Source of the DNA: an uncultured Dorea sp.
Lineage (GTDB): Bacteria; Bacillota; Clostridia; Lachnospirales; Lachnospiraceae
Reading direction: 5' to 3'
NCBI GenBank assembly: GCA_910589275.1
Contig: CAJUTH010000006.1
Coordinates: forward strand, 1-64,000
Length of the DNA: 64,000 nucleotides
The stretch's first letter is position 1. Each line of letters opens with the position of its first letter. The notes beneath the pieces are model-generated. The model worked only from the letters and a program-made list of their open reading frames with translations. It searched no databases and had not been told where the DNA came from. Position numbers and translations under genes: made by a program. This document shows positions 42,249 to 51,513 of the stretch, one piece after another.

Positions 42249-42284
42249 ATATACATTGAACTACTAATGTTCCATAAGGTATGA
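42249..42284 (+). repeat. dispersed palindromic repeat, copy 9 (single)
   Basis: ATTGAACTACTAATGTTCCA then TAAGGTATGAT, one mismatch in the right arm. TTGAAC-N18-TATGAT could act as promoter for the ATP-grasp gene. Confidence 0.75.
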
Positions 42285-42329
42285 TACAATAGGAAAGAAA
42301 TCGTACAATAAAGGAGTATTTAGATAATT

Positions 42330-43541
42330 ATGGAATTTAGAGAAAGAGAATTTATTCCGGTGCTGCTTGGCGGTGATATCAATACTTACAGTGTGGCGCG
42401 GGCATTTTATGAGCAATATCGAGTGAAGTCTTATGTGTTTGGGAAGTATCAGACGGGACCGAGCTTCAACAGTGAGCTGACGGTATATGAAGGAAATCCT
42501 GCGATTGATCAGGATGATTATTTTTTGGACAGGATTACAAAGTTTGCGGGAGAACACGCGGATAAGAAGATTCTGCTGATTGGCTGCGGGGACAGCTATG
42601 TGGCGCTGGCCAGCAAACATAAGGCGGAGCTTCCGCCTAATGTAATCGCCCCTTATATTGATTTTGATTTGATGGACAGCCTGCAGCAGAAGGAACGCTT
42701 CTATGAGCTGTGTGAAAAGCACGGTGTGGATTATCCGAAGACAATTGTATATAAGCGGGAAATGGGACTTGATTTTGCTTGTGAATTTCCGTATCCGGTG
42801 ATCTTGAAGCCTTCCAACAGTATTGCTTACTGGGAGCATCCCTTTGAGACACAGAATAAGATTTATAAGATTCAGGATAGGAAAGAGCTAGAGAAGGTTA
42901 TTACCGAGATTTACGATGCGGGGTATGACGATGATCTGATCATTCAGGATATGATTCCGGGAAATGACGAGTATATGCGCGTACTGACATCCTATTCCGA
43001 TCAGAACGGTAGAGTGAAGATGATGTGTCTGGGACATGTTCTTCTGGAGGAGCATACCCCTCATGGACTTGGAAATCATGCGGTCATTATTACCGAGCCG
43101 AATGAAGAACTGATGGGGCGTGTGAAGAACCTTTTGGAGGATCTGCATTACGTAGGATTTTCTAATTTTGATATTAAATATGACAGCAGGGACGATACCT
43201 ACCGCTTTTTTGAGATTAATACCAGACAGGGCCGAAGCAATTATTATGTGACTGGATCGGGCTTTAATGTAGCGAAGTATTTTGTGGAGGATTATATCTA
43301 TGGCCGGGCGCTTTCTTATGAGGAGGCGAAAGAAGAGCATCTCTGGATGACGGTTCCTAAGGGAGTGGCTTACAAGCATGTGAAGAATCCGGAATATGTG
43401 GCAAAGATGAAGAAACTGGTTTCCGAGGGCAGGATGGTGAATCCGGTGTTTAAGAGGGGAGATTTGAAGCTAAACCGCTTCCTGCGTATGGTAAAAACGC
43501 ATTTGAAACAGTATAAATATTTTAACATGTATTATAAATAA
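42330..43541 (+). CDS. ATP-grasp ligase, D-aspartate-ligase-like
   Basis: 403-residue ATP-grasp enzyme. The ATP-binding part includes YPVILKPSNSIAYWEHPF and LIIQDMIPGNDEYMRVLTSY, and the metal-binding end is FEINTRQGRSNYY. The overall pattern resembles D-aspartate ligases that add D-Asp to the peptidoglycan stem peptide (Aslfm type) and carbamoyl-phosphate-synthase-like ligases. The next two genes encode an Asp/Glu-type racemase and a Mur ligase, which supports a D-amino-acid ligation role. Specificity is inference. Confidence 0.82.
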   Translation: MEFREREFIPVLLGGDINTYSVARAFYEQYRVKSYVFGKYQTGPSFNSELTVYEGNPAIDQDDYFLDRITKFAGEHADKKILLIGCGDSYVALASKHKAELPPNVIAPYIDFDLMDSLQQKERFYELCEKHGVDYPKTIVYKREMGLDFACEFPYPVILKPSNSIAYWEHPFETQNKIYKIQDRKELEKVITEIYDAGYDDDLIIQDMIPGNDEYMRVLTSYSDQNGRVKMMCLGHVLLEEHTPHGLGNHAVIITEPNEELMGRVKNLLEDLHYVGFSNFDIKYDSRDDTYRFFEINTRQGRSNYYVTGSGFNVAKYFVEDYIYGRALSYEEAKEEHLWMTVPKGVAYKHVKNPEYVAKMKKLVSEGRMVNPVFKRGDLKLNRFLRMVKTHLKQYKYFNMYYK

Positions 43542-43550
43542 GGTGATTTT

Positions 43551-44270
43551 ATGGAACAGAAGAGAAAGAGAAAGTCTCTGGGAGTTATTGGCGGAATGGG
43601 TCCGGAGGCTACCAGCTATTACTATGAAAATGTGATTGCTCATACAAATGCTTCCTGTGATCAGGAGCATATTGACATGGTGATCTTAAGTCATGCGGCT
43701 ATGCCGGACCGTACAGAAGCGATTATGTCCGGAAACAGCAAGCATTTGATTAATATGCTGTGTAACGATGCGAGAACGCTGGAATCGCTGGGAGTGTCCA
43801 ATATTGCGATTACCTGTAATACCTCCCACTATTTTTATGATCAGATTCAAAAAGCGGTAAAGATTCCGGTTATCAATATGATTCAGGAAAGCGTGGCTTA
43901 CGCGGTCAGGGATTTTGAAAATGTGAAACGCGTAGGCATTATGGCGACGGATGGAACGATTAATTCTAAGATTTATTATAAAGCCTGCCGGAAGGCAGGA
44001 GTAACTCCGGTGAAGCTTTCACAGGAACGGCAAAGGGACGTGATGTCTCTGATCTATCATGACATTAAGGCAGGGAAGCCGGGAGACAGACGGAAATTTG
44101 ACCGGGTGATCAGCGAATTTATGCGGAAGGGCTGCGATGTGATTATATTGGCATGTACGGAATTATCTGTATTTAAAGGCAGGCACGATGTGCCGTCCAT
44201 CTGTCTGGACGCTATGGATGTTCTGGTGAAGGAATCCATTCTGCGTTCGGATGTGGAATATAAGGAATAA
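43551..44270 (+). CDS. aspartate/glutamate racemase family protein
   Basis: 239-residue cofactor-independent racemase of the Asp/Glu family. The N terminus LGVIGGMGPEATSYYYENVI is typical, and the two catalytic cysteines are Cys89 in TCNTSHYF and Cys202 in LACTELS. It would supply D-aspartate (or D-glutamate) to the ATP-grasp ligase encoded nine bases upstream. This racemase-ligase pairing is known from D-Asp bridge synthesis in enterococci; here it is part of a three-gene set. Confidence 0.9.
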   Translation: MEQKRKRKSLGVIGGMGPEATSYYYENVIAHTNASCDQEHIDMVILSHAAMPDRTEAIMSGNSKHLINMLCNDARTLESLGVSNIAITCNTSHYFYDQIQKAVKIPVINMIQESVAYAVRDFENVKRVGIMATDGTINSKIYYKACRKAGVTPVKLSQERQRDVMSLIYHDIKAGKPGDRRKFDRVISEFMRKGCDVIILACTELSVFKGRHDVPSICLDAMDVLVKESILRSDVEYKE

Positions 44271-44297
44271 ACGTTACTTTTTAAGGGAGAGCTTAAG

Positions 44298-45818
44298 ATG
44301 GCTGAGATGAGATATTATACGATTGGAGAATTTGAGAAACTGTTGAGAAGCCGGGATATGCTGGCGGAATGCGAACTGTACGGGAAAGAAGATATGGTAA
44401 TTCGTCTTCTTACTTATGATTCAAGAGAAGTGGAAACGGACACTATGTTTATCTGTAAAGGCGCGGCATTTAAGCCGGTGTACCTGAGAAATTCCGTGGA
44501 ACAGGGAGCGGTCTGCTATGTCAGTGAGAAGAGGTATGAGCTGGAACAGGACGTACCGTATCTTGTGGTAAGAGATATCCGAAAGGCAATGCCGGTGCTT
44601 GCGAACTTTTTCTATAATAATCCATGGGAGGATTTGACGGTCACAGGCGTGGGAGGAACTAAGGGTAAATCTACATCCGTGTACTATATGAAAGCAGTAG
44701 TAGACGATTATCTTATGGCGCAGAATAAGAAGGACAGCGCGGTAATTTCTTCGATTGACATATATGACGGCAAGTCGAAGACAGAGTCGCATATAACGAC
44801 TCCGGAGGCGGTGGAGCTGCAACGTCATTTCCGCAATGCGCTGGATACAGGGATGGAATATGTGCAGATGGAGATTTCTTCTCAGGCGTTGAAATACCAC
44901 AGGGTAGATGGTATAATATTTGATGTGGCGGTTTTTCTGAATATTTCAGAGGATCATATCAGTCCGATTGAGCATGTGGACTTTGAAGATTACTTCTCGT
45001 CCAAGATGCGTATGTTTGCTCAGACAAAGACGGCAGTTGTTAATCTGGATGCGGATTATATCAGCCGGATCTTAAAGGCAGCGGAAGCAGCGGGAGAGGT
45101 GATTACATTCAGTACGAAAGATGCGCGGGCGGATTACTATGCTTATGAGATACATAAGGATGGACAGAGTACTAGGTTTCAGGTGAGATGCGCGGCGTTT
45201 GATGAGGAATTTGTGCTTACAATGCCGGGACTATTTAATGTGGAGAACGCCTTAGGTGTGATTGCGGCTGCAGTGAAGATGGGGATTCCGAAGGAATATA
45301 TTCATTCCGGGCTTTTGAGAGCGCGCTCCAGTGGGAGAATGGAGCTGTATGCAAGCGATGACAAGGAGATTCTTGCAATTGTAGATTATGCCCACAATAA
45401 GCTGAGCTTTGAGAAGCTGTTTTCTTCTATGAAAGAGGAATATCCTGATTATGAGATTGTGTCGATCTTTGGCTGTCCGGGCAGGAAGGCGCTGACAAGA
45501 AGACGGGATCTGGGAACCATAGCGGGCCGGTATTCGAAGAAAGTGTATCTGGTGGCGGAGGATCCGGGTTACGAGCCGGTGGAGGATATTTCCAGAGATA
45601 TTGCGCAGTATGTGGAGGCGGAAGGATGTCCTTATGAAATGATTGAGGATCGCGGAGAGGCAATTAAGACAGCGATTGAATCGGCGGAAGGAAAGACGCT
45701 TCTTCTGGTTACCGGTAAAGGAGGGGAGACCAGACAGAAGTATGGAAGCGATTATCTGGATTGTCCGTCGGATGTAGAATACGTAGTCAGATATTTGGAA
45801 GAATATAATAAACGGTAA
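44298..45818 (+). CDS. divergent MurE-like Mur ligase
   Basis: 506-residue ATP-dependent Mur ligase, three domains. The P-loop is GVGGTKGKST (117-126), STPE-like motif TTPEAVELQ follows, and MEISSQALK and NISEDHISPIEH match the centre of MurE. At the amino-acid-specificity site it has DPGYEP (422-427) where mDAP-type MurE has DNPR, and GCPGRK replaces GCGGDR. It is therefore probably not the m-DAP-adding enzyme; the canonical murE lies 2 kb downstream. It is third in an apparent operon with the ATP-grasp ligase and racemase. Confidence 0.88.
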   Translation: MAEMRYYTIGEFEKLLRSRDMLAECELYGKEDMVIRLLTYDSREVETDTMFICKGAAFKPVYLRNSVEQGAVCYVSEKRYELEQDVPYLVVRDIRKAMPVLANFFYNNPWEDLTVTGVGGTKGKSTSVYYMKAVVDDYLMAQNKKDSAVISSIDIYDGKSKTESHITTPEAVELQRHFRNALDTGMEYVQMEISSQALKYHRVDGIIFDVAVFLNISEDHISPIEHVDFEDYFSSKMRMFAQTKTAVVNLDADYISRILKAAEAAGEVITFSTKDARADYYAYEIHKDGQSTRFQVRCAAFDEEFVLTMPGLFNVENALGVIAAAVKMGIPKEYIHSGLLRARSSGRMELYASDDKEILAIVDYAHNKLSFEKLFSSMKEEYPDYEIVSIFGCPGRKALTRRRDLGTIAGRYSKKVYLVAEDPGYEPVEDISRDIAQYVEAEGCPYEMIEDRGEAIKTAIESAEGKTLLLVTGKGGETRQKYGSDYLDCPSDVEYVVRYLEEYNKR

Positions 45819-45898
45819 CAGCCGTTTCGGGCGTTGACGAGGGATTTGACGCGAATAGCGCCAATCATAGATTAAATGTTAAACAAGGAGGACATGTT

Positions 45899-46513
45899 AT
45901 GAAGAAACTAGTGGCGGCGGTTTTGACGGGGGTAATGGTATTGTCCGCGGCAGCGTGCGGCGCAAAGGAGTTTGATGCGAAGGGCTATGTTCAGGGAATG
46001 CTTGACGCTCAGTTTAAAGGGGAATATGCTGCGCATGCGGAGGATACGGGCGAAGACGAGGAGACAGTTAAAAAGCAGATTGAAGACGAAAACCGAAGCG
46101 ATATGGAGACGATTGTAAAGATGATGGGACTCAATCCGACCGAGGAAGAGCTTCAGGAATGCGTAGACTTGATAACAGAGGGATTCAAAAAAATAGAATA
46201 TGAAGTACAGGATGCGGTAAAGGATGAAAATGATAATTATACCGTAGACGTTGTGGTAACTCCAATTGGTCTTTTGGATAATGTGAACGAAATATTAGCA
46301 GAAAAAATCCAAGGAGAGAATGCGGTTGATGTAAGCGAATATATGACAGCGTTTAATGAAGCCATTAAGGAAAGTATTGATCAGGCTCAGACTTTTGAAA
46401 AAGAAACAGTTACTTTGAATGTAACTTTTACAGAAGAAGGAAAAAATCGTATTTATTCGGTTAATGAAGCTGATTTGACAGAACTTGTTACCATTGCGAC
46501 TCATCAGCAGTAG
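45899..46513 (+). CDS. putative lipoprotein (DUF5105-like)
   Basis: 204 residues. Signal sequence with lipobox LSAAAC and lipidated Cys20, then an acidic, helical N-terminal part and a beta-rich C-terminal domain (about 95-200) with NYTVDVVVTPIGLLDNV and VTLNVTFTEEG. The layout resembles DUF5105/DUF4878-type lipoproteins of Firmicutes. Function unknown; extracytoplasmic. AAGGAGG precedes ATG. Confidence 0.82.
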   Translation: MKKLVAAVLTGVMVLSAAACGAKEFDAKGYVQGMLDAQFKGEYAAHAEDTGEDEETVKKQIEDENRSDMETIVKMMGLNPTEEELQECVDLITEGFKKIEYEVQDAVKDENDNYTVDVVVTPIGLLDNVNEILAEKIQGENAVDVSEYMTAFNEAIKESIDQAQTFEKETVTLNVTFTEEGKNRIYSVNEADLTELVTIATHQQ

Positions 46514-46551
46514 GGAAAAGGGGCTGTCGGGAAATGTGATTAGTCTTAAAC

Positions 46552-46588
46552 AGCGGGAGCTGTGACCATATAGGTCACGGCTCCCGCT
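46552..46588. terminator. strong hairpin after lipoprotein gene
   Basis: AGCGGGAGCTGTGACC pairs with GGTCACGGCTCCCGCT (one G-T/T-G position) around ATATA. The T-tract is weak (ATACTTT), so it may act as a processing or bidirectional stop. Confidence 0.7.
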
Positions 46589-46791
46589 ATACTTTGCTAA
46601 CCAAAGAATATTATAATACTGCTTTTGTATATAAAATAGAACAGGAGTTAATCCATTTAGAAAGAGATAACATAAAAGGGAGCCACAGAGTGACTCCCCC
46701 AGTGCAGTCCTAAAACATACACCTCTTTCATTGGTTATAATATACAATATAAACCAGAAAAATGCAAGACAAATTTTGGTTTCTAAAACAA
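46589..46791. other. AT-rich intergenic region
   Basis: No gene seen. GGGAGCCAC...GTGACTCCC (46679-46700) is a small inverted repeat, possibly a terminator for the minus-strand Abi-like gene. Confidence 0.4.
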
Positions 46792-47478
46792 TTATGAATT
46801 GAGGTAAATTTCCAAAGCAGCTATCTTTTGAGAAACATTTTGCTGTATAATTTGCGCATAGATTGCAGGTGCAACATTATTTTGAAGAAGTTGATTATGT
46901 TTTTTGTAAGCGCCGACCAACAGTTTTGCTCTTGTGGAACTAAAATCAACACGTTTTAGCATGCAGCATACAATGATTATGTAGTCAATCAAAGAATATA
47001 AGGTGATATTTTGTATGTTTGTTTCTTTTTCAATCCATTTTTTTAGTATGGGGCTGATTTTTCTGTCTTTGAATCTAGTATCAAAAATAATATTATTATG
47101 AGCAACTGAATTGCGAAGTGATTTTATGGTGTAAAGCATGCTGCTGAGGAGATTTCTATTTGTATCAAGAGAAACATCAAACATGTTTAATTGTGTCATG
47201 ATGCGTTCTCTCATTATTTCGTTTAAACACTCAAAAAAGCAAGCAAGATCACTTAGATATAATATTTCGAAAACGACCCATAAAGGAGCATCTTCTCCGC
47301 GATTGTAAAAATGACGAACCATTTGATTGTGTTTGTTTTTTATAAAACGATAGCCTTTATATCCATGATAGTAACCATAACTAATTAATTGCTGTTTTTG
47401 GTAACTACCGCTGATTTGAATATGGCAGTCGTTTCTTTAATGCCGCATTAAACCGTTTATTGTTTGTGGAGTACTCAT
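46792..47478 (-). pseudogene. Abi-like (abortive infection) protein with in-frame stop
   Basis: From ATG 47478 the frame reads MSTPQTINGLMRH, hits TAA at 47439-47437, and continues without shift as RNDCHIQISGSYQKQQLISY to the end at 46792. The rest contains LRNSVAHNNIIFD, typical of Abi_2/AbiD-F-type proteins, which have phage-exclusion roles in lactococci. Changing one base (TAA to TTA) restores about 228 residues. GAGGGTTC before ATG 47478 supports the upstream start. A shorter product from 47322 is possible but would lack the N terminus. Confidence 0.75.
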
Positions 47479-47728
47479 CTTTGAACCCTCTTTCTCCATG
47501 ATGTATGTATAAAGTATAACAGTAACCATAAGGAGCCGAAATGAGATTTTATTAATATGTCAAATGGTGTAAAAATAGGACGCTTACTCCTGAATCATTT
47601 TCTTACAGGCATGCACAGACCTGTGAACAGTAATTGCGCTGTAACTTTTTGACAGATGGAAATGATTGACGGAATCCTCTATTTATGGGAAAATAATAGA
47701 TAAGGCTTATTCTTAAGGAGCTGTCGGT
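47479..47728. other. intergenic region upstream of murE
   Basis: No gene. CAGGCATGCACAGACCTG (about 47608-47625) is a small hairpin, and GTCAAATGGTGT repeats the 12-mer seen near 35134. AAGGAGCTGTCGGT at the end is the murE ribosome site. Confidence 0.4.
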
Positions 47729-49276
47729 ATGAGGCTTTCACAACTTCTGAGACAGATTATTTACCGAGTAGTAAAGGGTACGAAGGATATTGAGATTCAG
47801 GCGCTTCGGTGCGATTCAAGGCTGGTGGAAACGGGAGATGTGTTTGTCTGCATCAAGGGCTATGAGACGGATGGGCACAGGTTTCTTTCAGAGGCGCTTA
47901 AGAGAGGAGCGTCGGCTGTAATTGTTCAAGAGAGCTGTCCGAAATGCAGGGGGCAGAAGAGATGTTTTGGATGCTTTATGCCGATGGGAGACGCCGTGGT
48001 GATCAGTGTCCCGGATACCAGGTATGCGCTTGCGGCAATGGCGGCGGCTTATTTTGGATATCCAGCCAGAGAGCTTACGGTGATTGGGATAACCGGAACC
48101 AAGGGAAAGACTACCACCACCTATCTGATCCGGGAAGGGCTGCGGGCCGCGGGCCATAAGACAGGGCTTATCGGCACGGTAGAGATTGACACGGGAAAAC
48201 GCATATGCACCTGCAGCAATACTACGCCGGAGTCCTTGCAGATTCAGGAATATCTTCGCGAGATGGTGGACAATGGCTGTGACAGTGTGGTAATGGAGGT
48301 GTCTTCTCAGGCGTTAAAACTGCGCCGCACAGAGGGAATATGTTTTGCAGTAGGTGTTTTTACTAATCTGGGAAGGGATCATATTGGTCCCGGAGAACAT
48401 GCAGATATGGAAGAATATCTGCAGTGTAAAAGAAAATTGTTTTTTCAGTGCAAGACGGCGGTTGGAAATGCGGATGATGCTTGTCTTGCCAGAATCTGGA
48501 GGGGGACGCCCTGCAGAAAGGTGACGTATGGCATCCTCCGGCAGAAAAAGGTATATGGGAGTGGGAAAACGGAAGAAGTTTCGCTGGATATACGCAGGCT
48601 TGATTATGCGGCTTGGGACATTGTATATACGGACAGCGGGAGTGCGCTGGGAGTTAGATGCCGGGTGGAAGGACGTATGGCGGGAGAGATGAGCCTTGGG
48701 ATGCCCGGAGCATATAATATATCCAACGGTTTAGCGGCGGCTGCGGTCTTACGGGAAGTGGGGATACCGGAAGATAGAATTTTTCCTGCGCTTGAAATGG
48801 TCCGTGTACCGGGAAGGATGGAAGCAGTACCGGTACCTTTTGACTGCCGGATTTTAGTTGATTACGCACACAATGATATGAGCCTGCGGCAATGTTTAAA
48901 GACGCTGAAGGATTATCATCCGGCGCGTCTGGTGGCGGTGTTCGGATGCGGGGGAAACCGTTCAAGAGAACGGAGAGCTGCCATGGGGGAAGCTGCCGGC
49001 AAATATGCGGATTTTACAATTATAACGACGGATAATCCAAGGTATGAACGGCCGCAGGATATTATAAAGGATATTGAACAGGGAATAAAACGGACGGACG
49101 GCAGTTATATAATAATTGAAGACAGACAGGAAGCGATAGGCTATGCAGTTGGAATGAGAGAACCGGGGGATGTGATTCTGATTGCTGGAAAAGGACATGA
49201 GACCTATCAGGAAATAAGGGGCGTCCGGTATCCGATGGACGACAGAGAACTGGTGAAGAGATGTACGCAGATATAA
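47729..49276 (+). CDS. murE: UDP-MurNAc-tripeptide synthetase (MurE), mDAP type
   Basis: 515-residue Mur ligase adding the third stem-peptide residue of peptidoglycan. P-loop GITGTKGKTT (120-129), TTPESLQIQ, carbamylated-Lys region CKRKLFF, FGCGGNRSRERRAAMG and the meso-diaminopimelate motif DNPR (435-438). An unusual insertion near residues 68-86 holds Cys70, 73, 79 and 82 as C-x2-C-x5-C-x2-C, which could bind a metal. The gene overlaps priA by 16 bases and leads the housekeeping cluster. Confidence 0.94.
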   Translation: MRLSQLLRQIIYRVVKGTKDIEIQALRCDSRLVETGDVFVCIKGYETDGHRFLSEALKRGASAVIVQESCPKCRGQKRCFGCFMPMGDAVVISVPDTRYALAAMAAAYFGYPARELTVIGITGTKGKTTTTYLIREGLRAAGHKTGLIGTVEIDTGKRICTCSNTTPESLQIQEYLREMVDNGCDSVVMEVSSQALKLRRTEGICFAVGVFTNLGRDHIGPGEHADMEEYLQCKRKLFFQCKTAVGNADDACLARIWRGTPCRKVTYGILRQKKVYGSGKTEEVSLDIRRLDYAAWDIVYTDSGSALGVRCRVEGRMAGEMSLGMPGAYNISNGLAAAAVLREVGIPEDRIFPALEMVRVPGRMEAVPVPFDCRILVDYAHNDMSLRQCLKTLKDYHPARLVAVFGCGGNRSRERRAAMGEAAGKYADFTIITTDNPRYERPQDIIKDIEQGIKRTDGSYIIIEDRQEAIGYAVGMREPGDVILIAGKGHETYQEIRGVRYPMDDRELVKRCTQI

Positions 49277-51486
49277 TTATAGATATTACTCATGAAAAAT
49301 TAGATAAAGTATTTCAGTATATCATTCCAGAATACCTTCAGGGAAAGCTGGAAACTGGGATGGAAGTGATCGTGCCGTTCGGGAGGGGCTCAAGGGAGAC
49401 CCGCGGATATGTAGTGGGGTTTTCTGAAAAGGCGGGCTATTCGGAGGAGAAGATGAAGGAGATTCTCCGGACGGCAGAGGACGGAGTGGCAATTGAGGCA
49501 AAGCTGGTGAAGCTGGCGGCATGGATGCACAAGTCATATGGGGGAACCATGATACAGGCGCTTAAGACGGTTCTTCCCATCAAACGTAAGGAGCGGGAGC
49601 GAAAGAAGCGCAAAATTGTCTGTCTCTTGGAGGAAGCAGAAGGGCGCGAGCGGCTGCAATTTTATCTGGATAAAAATCAAAAAGCCAGAGCAAGGCTGAT
49701 GGCGGCTCTTCTGGATGAGAGAGAGCTGGATTACGGACTAGTGACAAAGAAACTTCATATTACTTCTGCCGTGATCGACGCTTTGAAGGAGCAAGGCGTA
49801 CTTGAGATAGAATCCGAGCGGGTTTACCGCAATCCGGTAATCTATCAGGAGGAGTGTTCCGAAGAGATTTCTTATACGCAGCAGCAGCAGAATGCAATCC
49901 ATATTTTTGCGCAGGATTATGCACAAGGGAAGTATCAGACTTATCTGATTCATGGCATTACCGGAAGCGGGAAGACAGAAGTCTATATGGAAATGATACG
50001 GCAGGCGGTCAGTGCGGGAAGACAGGCGATTGTGCTGATTCCGGAAATTGCGCTGACCTACCAGACGGTAATGCGGTTTTACCGGAAATTTGGCGATCGT
50101 GTTTCTATCATGAATTCTAGAATGTCTGCCGGAGAACGGTATGATCAGATACAGCGGGCGTCGAAGGGAGACGTTGATGTTATGATAGGCCCCCGATCTG
50201 CGCTGTTTACTCCGTTTCCAAATCTCGGCCTGATTGTAATTGACGAGGAGCATGAAAACAGCTATAAAAGCGAACAGGTGCCAAGATACCATGCAAGGGA
50301 GACGGCGGCTGCAAGGGCGGAGATTGAGCACGCCAGTCTGGTGCTTGGTTCTGCTACGCCTTCGCTGGAGAGTTATTACCGGTGCCAGACAGGAGAGTAT
50401 CGGCTGCTTGAGCTTACCAGACGGGCGGGCAGCGGGGCCCTTCCGGCTGTGTACACGGCGGATATGAGACAGGAGCTGGCAAGGGGAAACCGCTCGATAT
50501 TCAGCGATATTCTTCATGACAAATTAAAGGAACGTCTGGAGAGGAAAGAACAGAGCATGTTGTTTTTAAACCGTAGGGGCTATGCGGGTTTTATCTCCTG
50601 CAGAGCCTGCGGCTATGTGGTTAAATGTCCTCACTGCGACGTATCGCTGTCGGCTCATAATAATGGGAAGCTGATCTGTCATTACTGCGGGTATGAGGAA
50701 AAAAACAAAAAAGTCTGCCCTTCCTGCGGTTCGAAGCATATCGGCGGGTTTAAGGCGGGAACCCAGCAGATCGAGGAACTGGTGAAACGGGATTTTCCGT
50801 CTGCAAGAGTGCTTCGGATGGATTTGGATACCACAAGGAAAAAGGACGGTTATGAGAAGATTCTGTCTGCATTTTCCCATGAAGAGGCGGATATTTTAAT
50901 AGGAACCCAGATGATTGTTAAGGGGCATGACTTTCCGGGGGTTACATTAGTGGGTATTCTGGCTGCGGATATGTCTTTGTATTCCAGCGATTACCGGGCG
51001 GGAGAAAGAACCTTTCAGCTTCTGGTGCAGGCGGCGGGAAGGGCCGGACGGGGCAGAAAGGCCGGAGAGGTAGTAATCCAGACTTACAGTCCGGAGCATT
51101 ACAGTATCCAGACCGCCGCGGGGCAGGATTATACCGCTTTCTATCATGAGGAGATTGCATTTCGGAAATTGATGGGATATCCCCCCGCAGAGAATCTCTT
51201 GGCAGTGCTTATGACCGGGGGAGATGAGCAGCTTTTAGAAACGGCTGCGGGTTATCTGAGAGCTTACGCAGTGCGCGTAAGCGGAGGCAGGATAGAGATC
51301 ATTGGCCCCGCTACACCGTATGTGAGCAGGGTAAGTGATGTTTACCGCAAGATTCTCTACCTAAAATGCCCGAAATATGGTATGCTGATAGATGTGAAAA
51401 ATTATCTGGAACAATATATCCAGATTAATTCGGGTTTCCAGACGCTTAAGATTCAGTTTGATTTTAATCCGATGAATATATTTTAA
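49261..51486 (+). CDS. priA: primosomal protein N' (PriA helicase)
   Basis: 741-residue 3'-to-5' DNA helicase that restarts stalled replication forks. Walker A GITGSGKTE (232-240), DEEH box (328-331), eight zinc cysteines (CRACGYVVKCPHC, CHYCG, CPSCG) and the C-terminal helicase motifs VKGHDFPG and QAAGRAGRG are all present. The N-terminal DNA-binding part starts MYADIIIDITHEKLDKVFQY. Its start overlaps the murE end. Length is normal. Confidence 0.96.
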   Translation: MYADIIIDITHEKLDKVFQYIIPEYLQGKLETGMEVIVPFGRGSRETRGYVVGFSEKAGYSEEKMKEILRTAEDGVAIEAKLVKLAAWMHKSYGGTMIQALKTVLPIKRKERERKKRKIVCLLEEAEGRERLQFYLDKNQKARARLMAALLDERELDYGLVTKKLHITSAVIDALKEQGVLEIESERVYRNPVIYQEECSEEISYTQQQQNAIHIFAQDYAQGKYQTYLIHGITGSGKTEVYMEMIRQAVSAGRQAIVLIPEIALTYQTVMRFYRKFGDRVSIMNSRMSAGERYDQIQRASKGDVDVMIGPRSALFTPFPNLGLIVIDEEHENSYKSEQVPRYHARETAAARAEIEHASLVLGSATPSLESYYRCQTGEYRLLELTRRAGSGALPAVYTADMRQELARGNRSIFSDILHDKLKERLERKEQSMLFLNRRGYAGFISCRACGYVVKCPHCDVSLSAHNNGKLICHYCGYEEKNKKVCPSCGSKHIGGFKAGTQQIEELVKRDFPSARVLRMDLDTTRKKDGYEKILSAFSHEEADILIGTQMIVKGHDFPGVTLVGILAADMSLYSSDYRAGERTFQLLVQAAGRAGRGRKAGEVVIQTYSPEHYSIQTAAGQDYTAFYHEEIAFRKLMGYPPAENLLAVLMTGGDEQLLETAAGYLRAYAVRVSGGRIEIIGPATPYVSRVSDVYRKILYLKCPKYGMLIDVKNYLEQYIQINSGFQTLKIQFDFNPMNIF

Positions 51487-51513
51487 CTGTGTGAGGAGAG
51501 GAGATTTTGCATA

